Below are positions 10,748 to 26,273 of a stretch of 64,000 nucleotides of DNA, piece by piece. The stretch is taken from the NCBI GenBank assembly GCA_963924555.1, contig OZ004594.1, forward strand, positions 4,495,563 to 4,559,562, given 5' to 3'. The position numbers and the translations under genes were made by a program. The DNA comes from Crambe crambe. Its lineage: Eukaryota > Porifera > Demospongiae > Poecilosclerida > Crambeidae. Under the pieces are notes generated by a model. That model did no database searches and was not told the origin of the DNA. It was given only the letters and a program-made list of their open reading frames with translations. Positions within the stretch are counted from its first letter, which is position 1; the number at the start of each line of letters is the position of its first letter.

Positions 10748-10905
10748 ATTCCCTACTATTATGACATTATGACAGCATTCCCTACCACCATGACAACATT
10801 CCCTACTACCATGACCATGACAACATTCCCTAATACCATGACAACATTCCCTACTACCATGACAACATTCCCTACCACCATGACAACATTCCCTACTACC
10901 ATGAC
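10748..10905. repeat. 21-bp minisatellite, ACATTCCCTACTACCATGACA
   Basis: About seven copies of a 21-base unit, with one inserted ATGACC and several single-base variants. The open frame across it is a repeat artefact. Confidence 0.9.
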
Positions 10906-11555
10906 AAAATCTATTGTGATGTTTTTTTGTTTTTTGTTTTTTGACCTATATCAATATATAGGAATAAATCTCAATGTGACTTGAGGGGCTTGCTTCGCTT
11001 GCTCAATATAGTATGTACCTAAGAATATAAGTAACAAAGGACTGTCTTTAGTTATGCGTTCAAGATATTTGCATAAAAATCAGGCGCTCATTATTGATAA
11101 TCTGAAAATGGCATACAGTAAGTACATACATACATTGTATTAGCTATATTCATAATTATAATCAGATATTCTCAAATCAAAAAGCTAAAGGATACAATAA
11201 GCATGAACAAACTCTTCTAAGTAGACACTCAGGTTTGACAATACACAGGAAAAGGGATAAAATTAGCTAGAATACAAAAACATAAGTTCAAGCACATTCT
11301 GTTCACCCAAGGCTATTCTTTTGTAATAACTTGATCTGCACTAAACTGCAATTGCATTTCTCATACTATAAAACTGCCACTGGAATTATTTCAACACACA
11401 ACTTACATCTTCCATTAATTAGCTAGTAGCTAAATAAAATCTAAACTGCATTATGTTTATGAGCAATCATATTCACAAGGAGCCAGTAATTATTCATATG
11501 AAGTCGTAATTGTCCAATGATTTTACTAGTGCAAGAACTGACATCTGCCATTTAT

Positions 11556-11587
11556 CATGTGACCCATCTGCCATTATCATGTGACCC
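11556..11587 (+). promoter_or_regulatory. Two CATGTGACCC boxes upstream of sulfatase 1
   Basis: CATGTGACCC occurs at 11556-11565 and 11578-11587 inside a duplicated ATCTGCCATTTATCATGTGACCC unit. The nearer copy is about 46 bases from the ATG at 11634. Confidence 0.5.
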
Positions 11588-11633
11588 AAGCTAGCTAAGT
11601 TTATGTCGTAAATACAGAGAACACCCTAAGATA

Positions 11634-13244
11634 ATGGCTAGCTATTTCACTATTTTGACTATTATTGCTCTTGTTCTATCAGTTTCAAGTCAACAAACAA
11701 AGAAAGATGTTTTATTTCTAGCATTCGATGATCTTCGCCCAGAGTTAGGAGCATATGGGTTTGACAACATAAAATCACCTAATTTCGATGCTCTAGCTGC
11801 AAAGTCAATGGTCTTTGAAAGAGCGTACTGTCAAGTAGCTGTGTGTTCTCCATCTAGAGCCTCTCTACTCACTGGAAGAAGGCCAGACACTAACCATGTA
11901 TGGAAGATTGCTGATGATGAGTACTGGCGTAACTACACCAATGCCACCACTATACCTCAGTACTTCAAGGAGAATGGCTATGTATCCGTGGGTATGGGGA
12001 AGATCTTTCATCCTGGAGCTCCCAGTGGTAATGACGATATCAAATATTCGTGGAGTCTTCCTTACTTCCATGGCAAAAATAAAGTAGGAAGTCCAAACTC
12101 TTGGCATCGTTTTGAAAACATATCTGACAATGATTTACGAGATGGTCAGATTGCAGATAATGCTGTAGAAACTCTGAAGCAAATTAAGAAAAATCGCACA
12201 GAGGGAAACAACACTCCTTTCTTTGTGGCAGTAGGTTTCCACAAGCCCCACTTGCCATTCTTTGCTCCTGCCAAATATTATGACATGTATCCTCCAGCAG
12301 AAGATATCAAACCACCACTTAATCCTGATGCTCCTAAGGATATGCCTCCAATAGCTTGGTCTACATCGGGTGAATTAAGAAGCTATGAAGATATGCACAA
12401 ATACCGACTTCCAGAATGCTATTCAGATGCCCAGGCATCCATCAGTGGAGAAGGGTGCAGAGTATCTGAAAGTGATGCTAAGCTTCTCAGGCGAGCCTAT
12501 TACTCAGCTTTAACATTCACTGATGCTCAGGTTGGTCGAGTTCTTCAGGAACTTGAAACACAAGGACTTGCTGATAACACTATCATTGTTGTTTGGGCAG
12601 ATCATGGGTGGAAGTTAGGAGAACACAACATGTGGGCCAAGCACACTAACTTTGAAGATGACACCCATGTTACATTCATGTTACGAGTTCCTGGTGTGAC
12701 AGATAGTGGCATGCGTACTAAAGCTCTCGTGGAGCTGATAGACATCTTCCCAACCTTAGCTGAACTTGCTGGGATAAGAGTTCCTGCACTTTGTCCCAGT
12801 CCTGAACAAAACAATACGTTAGCTTGTGTTGAAGGAAGTAGTGTTGTTCCATTGCTCAAGAATCCAGCCCAACAATGGAAGAAAGCAGCTTTTTCCCAGT
12901 TTTCTCGACCATATGCTGGACTATCTTCAATACCTGGTAAACCTCCATTTGATAAAGAAAATCATGGCGAAGATATAATGGGATATTCAATTAGAGTGGA
13001 TCAGTATCGATTCACAGAGTGGTACAAGTTTGATCGAAATGCAGCCAAAGCTGACTTTGGTCAAATATGGGGCACGGAACTTTATGACCACACCCAGCCT
13101 ACAGTGTTCTTCAATGATGATAACACTAACATGGCAAATGATCCAAATATGCAAGAAACTGTTGCTGAGTTACGAAAAATGCTTCAAGAAGGTTGGAGAA
13201 ATGCCATGCCGCCTCCCAACAAAAAAAAAAAGGTCCAGTATTGA
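11634..13244 (+). CDS. Iduronate-2-sulfatase-like enzyme, copy 1
   Basis: The protein has 536 residues in one exon, close to the roughly 550 of animal iduronate 2-sulfatases. A signal peptide covers residues 1-20. The formylglycine site CSPSR is at Cys71-Arg75, followed by ASLLTGRRPDT. Metal ligands Asp32 and Asp33 sit in FDDLRPELGAYG; a second cluster (VVWADHGWKLGEHNMW) supplies Asp/His ligands near the middle. YFKENGYVSVGMGKIFHPG is typical of the iduronate-sulfatase branch. By family it would remove 2-O-sulfate from a sulfated polysaccharide in a lysosome or outside the cell; the substrate is not proved. The C-terminus ends in a lysine-rich tail (NKKKKVQY). AATAAA lies at 13307. Confidence 0.9.
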   Translation: MASYFTILTIIALVLSVSSQQTKKDVLFLAFDDLRPELGAYGFDNIKSPNFDALAAKSMVFERAYCQVAVCSPSRASLLTGRRPDTNHVWKIADDEYWRNYTNATTIPQYFKENGYVSVGMGKIFHPGAPSGNDDIKYSWSLPYFHGKNKVGSPNSWHRFENISDNDLRDGQIADNAVETLKQIKKNRTEGNNTPFFVAVGFHKPHLPFFAPAKYYDMYPPAEDIKPPLNPDAPKDMPPIAWSTSGELRSYEDMHKYRLPECYSDAQASISGEGCRVSESDAKLLRRAYYSALTFTDAQVGRVLQELETQGLADNTIIVVWADHGWKLGEHNMWAKHTNFEDDTHVTFMLRVPGVTDSGMRTKALVELIDIFPTLAELAGIRVPALCPSPEQNNTLACVEGSSVVPLLKNPAQQWKKAAFSQFSRPYAGLSSIPGKPPFDKENHGEDIMGYSIRVDQYRFTEWYKFDRNAAKADFGQIWGTELYDHTQPTVFFNDDNTNMANDPNMQETVAELRKMLQEGWRNAMPPPNKKKKVQY

Positions 13245-13734
13245 ACAAAAAAACCCTATAAATATTAATTTTATCAATATTTTGAGTTCATAGAATTGAT
13301 TTTCATAATAAAGTGTTTTATAATAATATATCTGAATTTAATTTCAGATCTTCCATTTAATATCTGAACTGCATGTTTAAGGTAATTTCAAATGGATGAG
13401 CTACGTAAAATTTAATGTTGGAGGATATAATCTACTATGATAGTTGAATGTATCTTTCAAAATACAGCTCATAAGCTCGAGGAGTTTTGAAAATAATTGA
13501 CCCTTTGGAATATAGTCCTGCTATTCGGAATATAGCCCCACTTTGCCTTACCTGAATTTCTGAGCAATTATATTCACAAGAAATCAGTAATTATTCATAT
13601 GAAGTTTAATTGTCCAATGATTTTACTAGTGCAAGAACTGGCATCTGCCATTTATCATGTGACCCATCTGCCATTTATCATGTGACCCAAGCTAGCAAAG
13701 TTTATATCTTAAATACAGAGAACACCCTAAGATA
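13245..13734. other. Spacer and duplicated promoter of sulfatase 2
   Basis: Bases about 13560-13734 are a close copy of about 11460-11633, so the promoter was duplicated with the gene. CATGTGACCC occurs at 13656-13665 and 13679-13688, the nearer copy again about 46 bases from the ATG. Confidence 0.7.
13656..13688 (+). promoter_or_regulatory. Two CATGTGACCC boxes upstream of sulfatase 2
   Basis: Same arrangement and spacing as before sulfatase 1. Both boxes are intact while the flanks have changed at several positions. Confidence 0.5.
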
Positions 13735-15324
13735 ATGGCTAGCTATTTCACTATTTTGACTATTATTGCTCTTGTTGTATCAGTTTCAAGTCAACAAACA
13801 AAGAAAGATATTTTATTTCTAGCATTCGATGATCTTCGCCCAGAGTTAGGAACGTATGGGTTTGATGACATAAAATCACCAAATTTCGATGCTCTAGCTG
13901 CAAAGTCAATGGTCTTTGAAAGAGCATACTGTCAAGTAGCTGTGTGTTCTCCATCTAGAGCCTCTCTACTCACTGGAAGAAGGCCAGACACTAACCATGT
14001 GTGGAAGATTGCTGGTGATGAGTACTGGCGTGACTACACCAATGCTACAACTATACCTCAGTACTTCAAGGAGAATGGCTATGTGTCTGTGGGTATGGGG
14101 AAGATCTTTCATCCTGGAGCTCCCAGTGGTAATGATGACATCAAGTATTCGTGGAGTCTTCCTTATTTTCATGGTAAAGATACTGTTCACAGTCGAAACT
14201 CTTGGCAGAGGTGGGAAAATATATCAGATAATGGATTAATGGATGGCCAAATAGCTGACAATGCTGTAAAAACACTCCAACAAATCAAAGAGAATCGTAC
14301 AAAGGGAGACAACACTCCTTTCTTTGTGGCAGTAGGTTTCCACAAGCCCCACTTGCCATTCTTTGCTCCTGCCAAATATTATGACATGTATCCTCCAGCA
14401 GAAGATATCAAACTACCACTTAATCCTGATGCTCCTAAGGATATGCCGCCAATTGCATGGATGACATCGGGTGAATTAAAAAACCATGAAGATATGCACA
14501 AATACAATCTTCCAGAATGCTATACAGATGCCCAAGCATCCATCAGTGGAGAAGAGTGCAGAATATCTGAAAGTGATGCTAAGCTTCTCAGGAGAGCCTA
14601 TTACTCGGCTTTAACATTCACTGATGCTCAGGTTGGTCGAGTTCTTCAAGAACTTGAAACACAAGGACTTGCTAATAACACTATCATTGTTGCTTGGGGA
14701 GATCACGGGTGGAAGTTAGGAGAACACAACATGTGGACCAAGCAAACTAACTTTGAAGATGACACTCATGTTACTTTCATGCTACGAGTACCTGGTGTGA
14801 CAGATAGTGGCATGCGTACAAAAGCTCTCGTGGAACTGATAGACATCTTCCCAACATTGACTGAACTAGCTGGACTAGATGTTCCTCTGTTATGTCCTGA
14901 AAATAACAAAGATATGTTAGCATGTGTCGAAGGTTCTAGTGTTTCTCCATTGCTGAAAAATCCTGACCAAGAGTGGAAGAAAGCTGCCTTTTCTCAATAC
15001 CCCAGACCATATGCTGGACTCTCTTCAATACCTGGTAAGCCTCCATTTAATAAAGCTAATGAATTGGAAGATGTTATGGGATACGCCGTGAGAGTAGATC
15101 AGTATCGTTTTGTTGAGTGGTATTCATTCGATCGAAATACTGCCACACCTAATTTCAATTTAACATGGGGTACAGAACTCTACGACCACACCCAGCCAAC
15201 AGTTTTCTTCAATGATGAGAATACTAACATGGCTAATGATGCTGATAAACAAGAGCTGGTGAAAGAACTGCGAAAAATGCTTCAGGATGGCTGGAGGGCC
15301 ATTATTCCACAAACTACAGGGTGA
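13735..15324 (+). CDS. Iduronate-2-sulfatase-like enzyme, copy 2
   Basis: The protein has 529 residues in one exon and is the nearest relative of copy 1; the signal peptides differ at one residue. Cys71 of CSPSR, FDDLRPELG and the GDHGWKLGEHNMW metal cluster are intact, though copy 1 has WADHG where this one has WGDHG. Divergence concentrates around residues 140-185 and in the last 150 residues, including PLLCPENNKDMLACVEG. The C-terminus lacks the lysine tail of copy 1 and ends IIPQTTG. It is a tandem duplicate that probably shares cofactor and location, with room for changed substrate preference. Confidence 0.9.
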   Translation: MASYFTILTIIALVVSVSSQQTKKDILFLAFDDLRPELGTYGFDDIKSPNFDALAAKSMVFERAYCQVAVCSPSRASLLTGRRPDTNHVWKIAGDEYWRDYTNATTIPQYFKENGYVSVGMGKIFHPGAPSGNDDIKYSWSLPYFHGKDTVHSRNSWQRWENISDNGLMDGQIADNAVKTLQQIKENRTKGDNTPFFVAVGFHKPHLPFFAPAKYYDMYPPAEDIKLPLNPDAPKDMPPIAWMTSGELKNHEDMHKYNLPECYTDAQASISGEECRISESDAKLLRRAYYSALTFTDAQVGRVLQELETQGLANNTIIVAWGDHGWKLGEHNMWTKQTNFEDDTHVTFMLRVPGVTDSGMRTKALVELIDIFPTLTELAGLDVPLLCPENNKDMLACVEGSSVSPLLKNPDQEWKKAAFSQYPRPYAGLSSIPGKPPFNKANELEDVMGYAVRVDQYRFVEWYSFDRNTATPNFNLTWGTELYDHTQPTVFFNDENTNMANDADKQELVKELRKMLQDGWRAIIPQTTG

Positions 15325-16337
15325 AAGACAATTCTCGAGTAGTTCATAATATTTGAGTTTTATAGTTATCAGTGTAGCTACTGTGTTTTAAAAAAGAATA
15401 ACATTCTTAATAGATTACAGAGCATTTGCAAACTTGTGTCAAATAGCAGGGTTTCATCTAGGAATTTCACCTTGGGGGGGGGGGGAAGCTCACCAATCGT
15501 GTGGCTGTAGGCCACAGCAAGGGGGAGAGTGCGGGAGGAGGGTGTGCCCCCTCCCATGCAAAGCACGAAGCCAAAAGTGCTTACTACTCTGAAGTATCCC
15601 AAATTGGTCCTTAATTACTCCCTTTGGTGACTACATGTAACAACCTGTGGTCACCAAAGGGAGTAGCAATGGGGGAAGTTAATTAGTTTGGGGGGAAGCT
15701 TCCCCCTGCACCCCCCAGTAGATGAAACCCTGAATAGGTGTGTCCAAAAGCTATACTTATGTTTATTTTATGGCTGTGAATATCATTAGCTATTTCAGGT
15801 CTCCAGACTCATTAATTGTAGTACATATATATGATTGAGGAAGAACTGCATCGAGAGTAATGAATGTCTTTACCTCTTTGTAGTCATCCATAATATAGAG
15901 GTTAGCTGTCTACAGAAGGAGCTACTAGTCCATTGGAAAGAATAGAAAATGATTAAAGATTATATGATTGGTTACGTGATGCTACAGTGCAACCATTGCA
16001 AACATCTACGTATTTATGGCATAGGCCATATATCCTGCCGCATGTGTGCTAGTCAGTATGAAACTGTAGTTTTTAACTATAATATCTAGCCAGTGCCACT
16101 ACTTGCCATTAATTATGAATTATTCATGAGGTATATCCTAACCTGATCATGAAGATGCATACAATGTGATCCAGATCTTTTAAGATTTAGAAAGAAATGA
16201 AGTCAAATTTTCTACCGAACTTGATTACATTTAAAGGTTCATTAGCCACAGCAAAAAGTAACTCAAATGATATGTAAATACTTTTCAATGAACACAACAA
16301 TAGCTAGTGCATCATCCTCCATATTTATCTTCTTGTG
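15325..16337. other. Convergent spacer between sulfatases 2 and 3, holding a MITE
   Basis: Apart from the element at 15447-15732, nothing structured or coding is seen. Confidence 0.6.
15447..15732. mobile_element. MITE with CAGGGTTTCATCTA ends and 5-bp target duplication
   Basis: The ends are a perfect 14-bp inverted repeat. AATAG flanks both sides (15442-15446 and 15733-15737). Just inside the left end is a G run. An internal hairpin pairs ACTCCCTTTGGTGAC (15617-15631) with its complement at 15650-15664. No protein is encoded. Confidence 0.75.
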
Positions 16338-17915
16338 TTAAGATGGTGGCAGAGCAGCTCTCCAACCTTGTTGCAGAATTTTTCGTAGCTGCATCACAGT
16401 TTCTTGCATGTCAGTATTGTTCGCCATATTAATGTTCTCGTCATTGAAGAACACTATAGGATGGGTGTGGTTATAAAGTTCAGTGCCCCAAACATCATTG
16501 AAATCTGGAGTAGCTGTGTCCCGATCAAATTTATACCACTCCACAAATCGATACTGATCGACTCTTACAGCATATCCCATGACGTCTTCTCCATTTTTAG
16601 CACTGAATGCAGGCTTTCCAACTATTTCTGTTAGTCCAACTCCATCTGGACGAGAATACTGAGAAAAGGCAGCCTTTTTCCACTGTTGATCTGGATCTTT
16701 TAATAATGGAGCAACACTAGAACCTTCAACACATGCTAGCAGATCTTTGTTATTTTCAGGACACATTGGAGGAACATCTAGTCCAGCTAGCTCAGTTAAA
16801 GTTGGGAAGATGTCTATTAGTTCCACAAGAGCTTTAGTGTGCATGCCACTATCTGTCACACCAGGAACTCGCAGCATGAAAGGAATGTGTGCATCATCCT
16901 CCATATTTGTCATCTTAGTCCACATGTTGTGTTCTCCTAACTTCCAGCCATGATCAGCCCAGAGTACTATAATAGCATTGTTGGCAAGTCCTTGTGTTTC
17001 TAGTTCTTGAAGAACACGACCAACTTGAGCATCTGTGAATGTCATGGCTGAGTAATATGCTCTGCGAAGAAGTCTCGTATCATCATCTGATAGTTTACAG
17101 TAGTCACCCATAGACTTCTGTGCATCTGTTTTGCACTCTGGTAAATTATATTTTCGTGTATCTGCAAATCGTCTTATCCCAGGGGAATAACTCCAGGCTA
17201 TAGGTGGCATATTTTTAGGAGCATCTGGGTTAGATGGAAGTTTTATCTGGTCTGCCTGAGGATACATGTCATAATATTTTGAAGGAGCAAAGAATGGTAA
17301 GTGAGGCTTATGGAAACCAACTGCCATAAAGAAGGGAGTGTTATCTCCCTTGGTACGATTTTGTTTGATTTGCTTTAAAGTTTCCACTGCATTATCTGCT
17401 ATTTGACCATCAGCCAAGTCATTATCTGATATATTATCAAAACTGTTCCAAGCATTAGGACTATTGACTTTGTTGCCTCCATGGAAGTATGGAAGACTCC
17501 AGGAATATTTGATGTCATCATGACCACTGGGAGCTCCAGGATGAAAAATCTTCCCCATACCAACAGACACATAGCCATTCTCCTTGAAGTACTGAGGTAT
17601 AGTAGTAGCATTAGTGTAGTTACGCCAGTACTCATTAGGTGATATTATCCATACATGGTTAGTGTCTGGCCTTCTTCCAGTGAGTAGGGATGCTCTAGAA
17701 GGAGAACACAAGGCCACTTGGCAGTAGGCTCTTTCAAAGACCATTGACTTTGCTGCAAGGCCATCCAAATTAGGAGAGTGGACGTTATCATGTCCATAAG
17801 CTCCTAGTTCAGTACGAAGGTCATCTATGGCAAAGAACAAGACATCTTTCTTGCTTGCTTGCAACTGTACTCCTGTTACAAGAGCTAGCAGGAGGAGAAC
17901 TATAAGAGTCTTCAT
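16338..17915 (-). CDS. Iduronate-2-sulfatase-like enzyme, copy 3
   Basis: The protein has 525 residues in one exon, opposite in strand to copies 1 and 2. A signal peptide of about 18 residues (MKTLIVLLLLALVTGVQL) differs from theirs. CSPSR is at Cys70-Arg74, with metal ligands in AIDDLRTELGAYG and WADHGWKLGEHNMW. The middle region around residues 235-275 diverges most: it carries SYSPGIRRFADTRKYN where copies 1 and 2 have GELR/K..EDMHKY. The start ATG at 17915 follows a GTCATGTGAC palindromic box within 35 bases. Function as for the other copies. Confidence 0.9.
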   Translation of the reverse strand: MKTLIVLLLLALVTGVQLQASKKDVLFFAIDDLRTELGAYGHDNVHSPNLDGLAAKSMVFERAYCQVALCSPSRASLLTGRRPDTNHVWIISPNEYWRNYTNATTIPQYFKENGYVSVGMGKIFHPGAPSGHDDIKYSWSLPYFHGGNKVNSPNAWNSFDNISDNDLADGQIADNAVETLKQIKQNRTKGDNTPFFMAVGFHKPHLPFFAPSKYYDMYPQADQIKLPSNPDAPKNMPPIAWSYSPGIRRFADTRKYNLPECKTDAQKSMGDYCKLSDDDTRLLRRAYYSAMTFTDAQVGRVLQELETQGLANNAIIVLWADHGWKLGEHNMWTKMTNMEDDAHIPFMLRVPGVTDSGMHTKALVELIDIFPTLTELAGLDVPPMCPENNKDLLACVEGSSVAPLLKDPDQQWKKAAFSQYSRPDGVGLTEIVGKPAFSAKNGEDVMGYAVRVDQYRFVEWYKFDRDTATPDFNDVWGTELYNHTHPIVFFNDENINMANNTDMQETVMQLRKILQQGWRAALPPS

Positions 17916-18863
17916 TGTATACTTTTAATCATAATAAAAGTCACATGACTTGGCCATAAATGTTTGATTTAATTCATTACTGCTAATGAATAATGTTATC
18001 TTCAGTAACAATAATTGAGCATCATCTCTAGTTTTCAAATTTATACAAAAACTTGACTTATAATTTTTCTTGATCACTTTTCATTCATTCTCACTGATGC
18101 ATATCATTCTCATTTTAGCCCTTTCAAAAAGAAAATTTCAAATTTTCACTTTTTTAACCAAGTAAATAATTATGATCTCCATAATTCTTACAATTATAAT
18201 AAGTGGAATGAATAATAAAAATCATCATTGATTTTAATTATCTCTTCTTGATATTTGTCCATTCCAATAGACTCCACAACTTCTTTTATAACTTGTGTAT
18301 TGTGAGAACCATTTACTTTATAGAGCATAATTTTACATTCACCAAGGACCATGAAGCAATTGAGGGGATATAGACAGTGAAATGTTACTAAAATTTACCC
18401 TATATTGCAATTTACTGAAGTATCCAGGAAGATTTTAAGTAACATTTTGGTCTTTGCCGTCTGTACTACGTAGGTCCATGGGAGTTACATTCCATCTTGT
18501 CTCTTTGTAATTTACACTTTGTACCTTGATCATTCAAGGAAGCACAAAGGGCCCATATTGGGACTTGACACCACTTAAGGGCAACTTGAAAGTTGGCATA
18601 TATACACTTAAGCTTTGAGTTAAAAAAAATGAAATGCTCAATAAAAAAAAAGAAGCTATGATTCACAGCAGTGAGTGGAAATTAATTGACAATGCAGGTC
18701 AGGACCATCAAGTTAGTTTGACATCTAAACTGTCTCTCTGTATGTACATAAACTTACGGCTCATTTGTCTTGAATTGTTTATCCTCATTCATTGAATTAT
18801 GTAAAATACGTATCCTTCAATAAACACTGTAGCTATTGCAATGTAATAGTTTTGCTCACCTAC
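17916..18863. other. Intergenic, AT-rich
   Basis: No gene or clear repeat is seen apart from the promoter box of sulfatase 3 at 17940-17949. Confidence 0.5.
17940..17949 (-). promoter_or_regulatory. GTCATGTGAC box upstream of sulfatase 3
   Basis: Read on the minus strand this is GTCATGTGAC, one base from the palindromic GTCACGTGAC core recognised by TFEB-type factors at vertebrate lysosomal genes. It is 25-34 bases before the ATG. The functional link is inference. Confidence 0.5.
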
Positions 18864-19177
18864 TTATAACAGGAGTTGCTCTGTTTGCCACCTGCAAACA
18901 AAGGAACTAACTGAACTACTGGCTCCTGAGGACGCAGAAGAAGAAACATCCTCTTCAAAGGCTTTTTGTCTACTTTCTATTGCATCCAGATGATTACTGA
19001 TAGTGTCAATTTTAGGCATACTGTACCCAGTGTGGAATCAAGGCTGCTTTGAAATGTTTGAAGTATGCTGGTCAAAGCATGCACACCTGCTGCAGGACCA
19101 TGATTAAAACTAGATTGTACGCAGCAGTTGTTTTTATTAAGAAATTTTTTGCACTGACTATAGATACTCATAGCCAC
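18864..19177 (-). pseudogene. Possible transposon ORF relic with coiled-coil-like segment
   Basis: A frame reading GPAAGVHALTSILQTFQSSL gives way, after one shift, to MPKIDTISNHLDAIESRQKA followed by a Ser-rich tail and TAA at 18866. The heptad-like IxxISxxLDxIExRQ pattern followed by Ser-rich sequence is common at the N-terminus of retroelement proteins. This is a weak call. Confidence 0.25.
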
Positions 19178-19994
19178 TGTTTTAGTTAAATAGCTTGTAG
19201 CTATAGGTGTACAGTGTCATCTTCTAGTTTTTTAGGATAACATCATTAATGACTGACCTTTAGTTTCATTGGAAAGTTAGTCATGATCGCACAAGGATCA
19301 TAAATTTCATAGAGATTATTATGTATAAAAGACTATAGCTATACTGAGACTTTATAGTGAGTCATTGAACTAAATACAAAAGTAAAATGTCAAAATAGTG
19401 GAACAGATAAGGGATGTAATGGAAGAAAAACAAGTTAGTGTATGCATAACTTGTGAGGTCCTTTCCAGAATATGCCACTGGAAAAATAAACGCTTACAAG
19501 GGTGTCTTGAATGTCAGTGGCTGTTAGCTAGTTGTATATTGCTTCTTTCCTCAACCTGGGGTTCATTCATCTATCTGTATCATAACAGACTTTTTATCCA
19601 TCTCAATTTTGGCAAAACTAAATCAATGAATAGCTTATTCTGCTACTATTCTTTGTGCTACCAATCATGAATATCACTAGTTCACGTTTCTCTACACATC
19701 TATCTCTAACATAGCTAGCTATATACAGTAGATTATCTGTGAGTTACTCACAATGCTTTGACAATGTGCACAAGAGATCAAAGTTCGAAAACCCTCTGAC
19801 ATGCACTATTCCTATTATCTTTAGCTGTCAAATGAATACATAGCTAATCGCTACTGGCAGTGGAGTGCATGTATAACAGACACACACACAACACTGAGTA
19901 CTATAACCCTTGCGCATGCACTTGGGTTAATTATACAGAACTGATGATGAAGCTAAGCAGCGGAGTCCTCTAAATATATTAGTTATAGCTTTAG
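19178..19994. other. Intergenic downstream of the GTPase gene
   Basis: No gene is supported. Bases 19850-19935 match 25376-25478, including AACCCTTGCGCATG and GGGTTAATTA, and are part of a dispersed repeat. Confidence 0.5.
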
Positions 19995-24977
<4,983 letters not shown>

Positions 24978-25375
24978 CTGTTGGGATATACAAACACATA
25001 TTCAGTATCAGTATACTGTCGTGTGCATTTGCTGACATACATGGCCATATGAAGCAATTTATGGTGAGGACTGAGTACTAAGCTGAGTGAAAGTGCTAAC
25101 CCTCAGTACACAGTAAGAATAAGAGTGCTGTACGTAGCTATAATTATTTTACTGCAGAAGCAAATATCTAATACAATAAAAACATCCCAGCAAGCTATGA
25201 CTTCATATTTATGCTTATAACAGTCCACAGACAGGGATCATCAACAGATAGAGTAGCTAGGTAATGGTCGGCAACACAGCATTAAATCCTACCCTCTTCT
25301 CGGAATAAATGCCTTATCCAAACACTGGATAGTACCGTCTAAACATCACTATTAGGCTAAAATTGAAGCGTTCTA

Positions 25376-25478
25376 ATCTATTGGCAGCGGAGTGTATAGC
25401 TATAACACACAGACTGACAGATACACAAACTGAGTAGCTACTGCAGTAACCCTTGCGCATGTGCTGAGGGTTAATTAC
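25376..25478. repeat. Dispersed repeat shared with 19850-19935
   Basis: Both copies share the order TGGCAG.GGAGTG, ATAACA.ACAGAC, ACTGAGTA, TAACCCTTGCGCATG and GGGTTAATTA. The family is unknown. Confidence 0.5.
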
Positions 25479-25553
25479 CAACCATCACAATGCATGCAAG
25501 CAAAATCACAATAACCAGTGAACCCAGTTTATCAATGATTTTTCTGAATGGCA

Positions 25554-25651
25554 GGGCAATTCTGAATGGTTCAGTATTTCTGAAACTACTGAGACTTCTG
25601 AGCTCAGAAGTCTCAGTAGTTTTAGAAATATTGAACTGTTTGGAATTGTCC
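25554..25651. repeat. 98-bp near-perfect palindrome in an intron
   Basis: Arms 25554-25602 and 25603-25651 pair around GAGCTC with a few mismatches and no loop. The inner 20 bases per arm are perfect (ACTACTGAGACTTCTGAG). It could be a MITE or a hairpin-RNA source. Confidence 0.7.
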
Positions 25652-26273
25652 CGAATTATTTCGCTTTACCTTAATGAAAAAAGATGTAGGGATGACCATT
25701 GTCAAAAAAGTAAGCAAACAAGGGACCCTAATATAATGTTCTCACTGTTTCTTAGCTAAGCTACCGAACTATAGTCTGAACTTCAAAACTTTTATTACAA
25801 TCTGATTATTCTTGAGAAAAAGGAAAATGAGTAACACAATTAAACAAAAAACCACATCCACATTATTGTCATAACTAATAATAATTACAGTTTACTGAGT
25901 TCTATACAAAAGGAAGGAAACAATGTCCAGTCAACAATCCCTATACAGATACGTTGCACTTAAGCTGGTAGTGTATGTATATGTAGGGATTCTTGACTGG
26001 ATATACAGAACCATATTTCCCATAGCTTACAGCTTAAGCTATGCTATATGTAGCTGGATATGAGACCCCATTTCCTTCCTTCACATCCCTATACACTTAT
26101 TTGCTTACTTTTTAACTTGTTCTGCACATTGTAGCTAGCAGGCTCTAGCAATCATTCTCAGAAGCTTTTGACAAGTCTAAGTGGGTAGCTAAGTGGAATT
26201 TCACATATTAGGTGTATAGCTATGCGGTACATCCCTACATAGAGAGCTACCACTCTCTCTGATAAGTTCTCAC

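Larger units (their letters stand above)
10451..11633. other. Divergent promoter region between reductase 3 and sulfatase 1, with a minisatellite
   Basis: This region separates two divergently transcribed genes. It holds a short (GTCT)n run near 10659-10674 and the 21-bp minisatellite listed separately. No gene is supported. Confidence 0.6.

Noticed and set aside
10748-10905. CRISPR-like array of 21-bp repeats
   Set aside because: Units are contiguous with no unique spacers, in a eukaryotic setting; it is a minisatellite.
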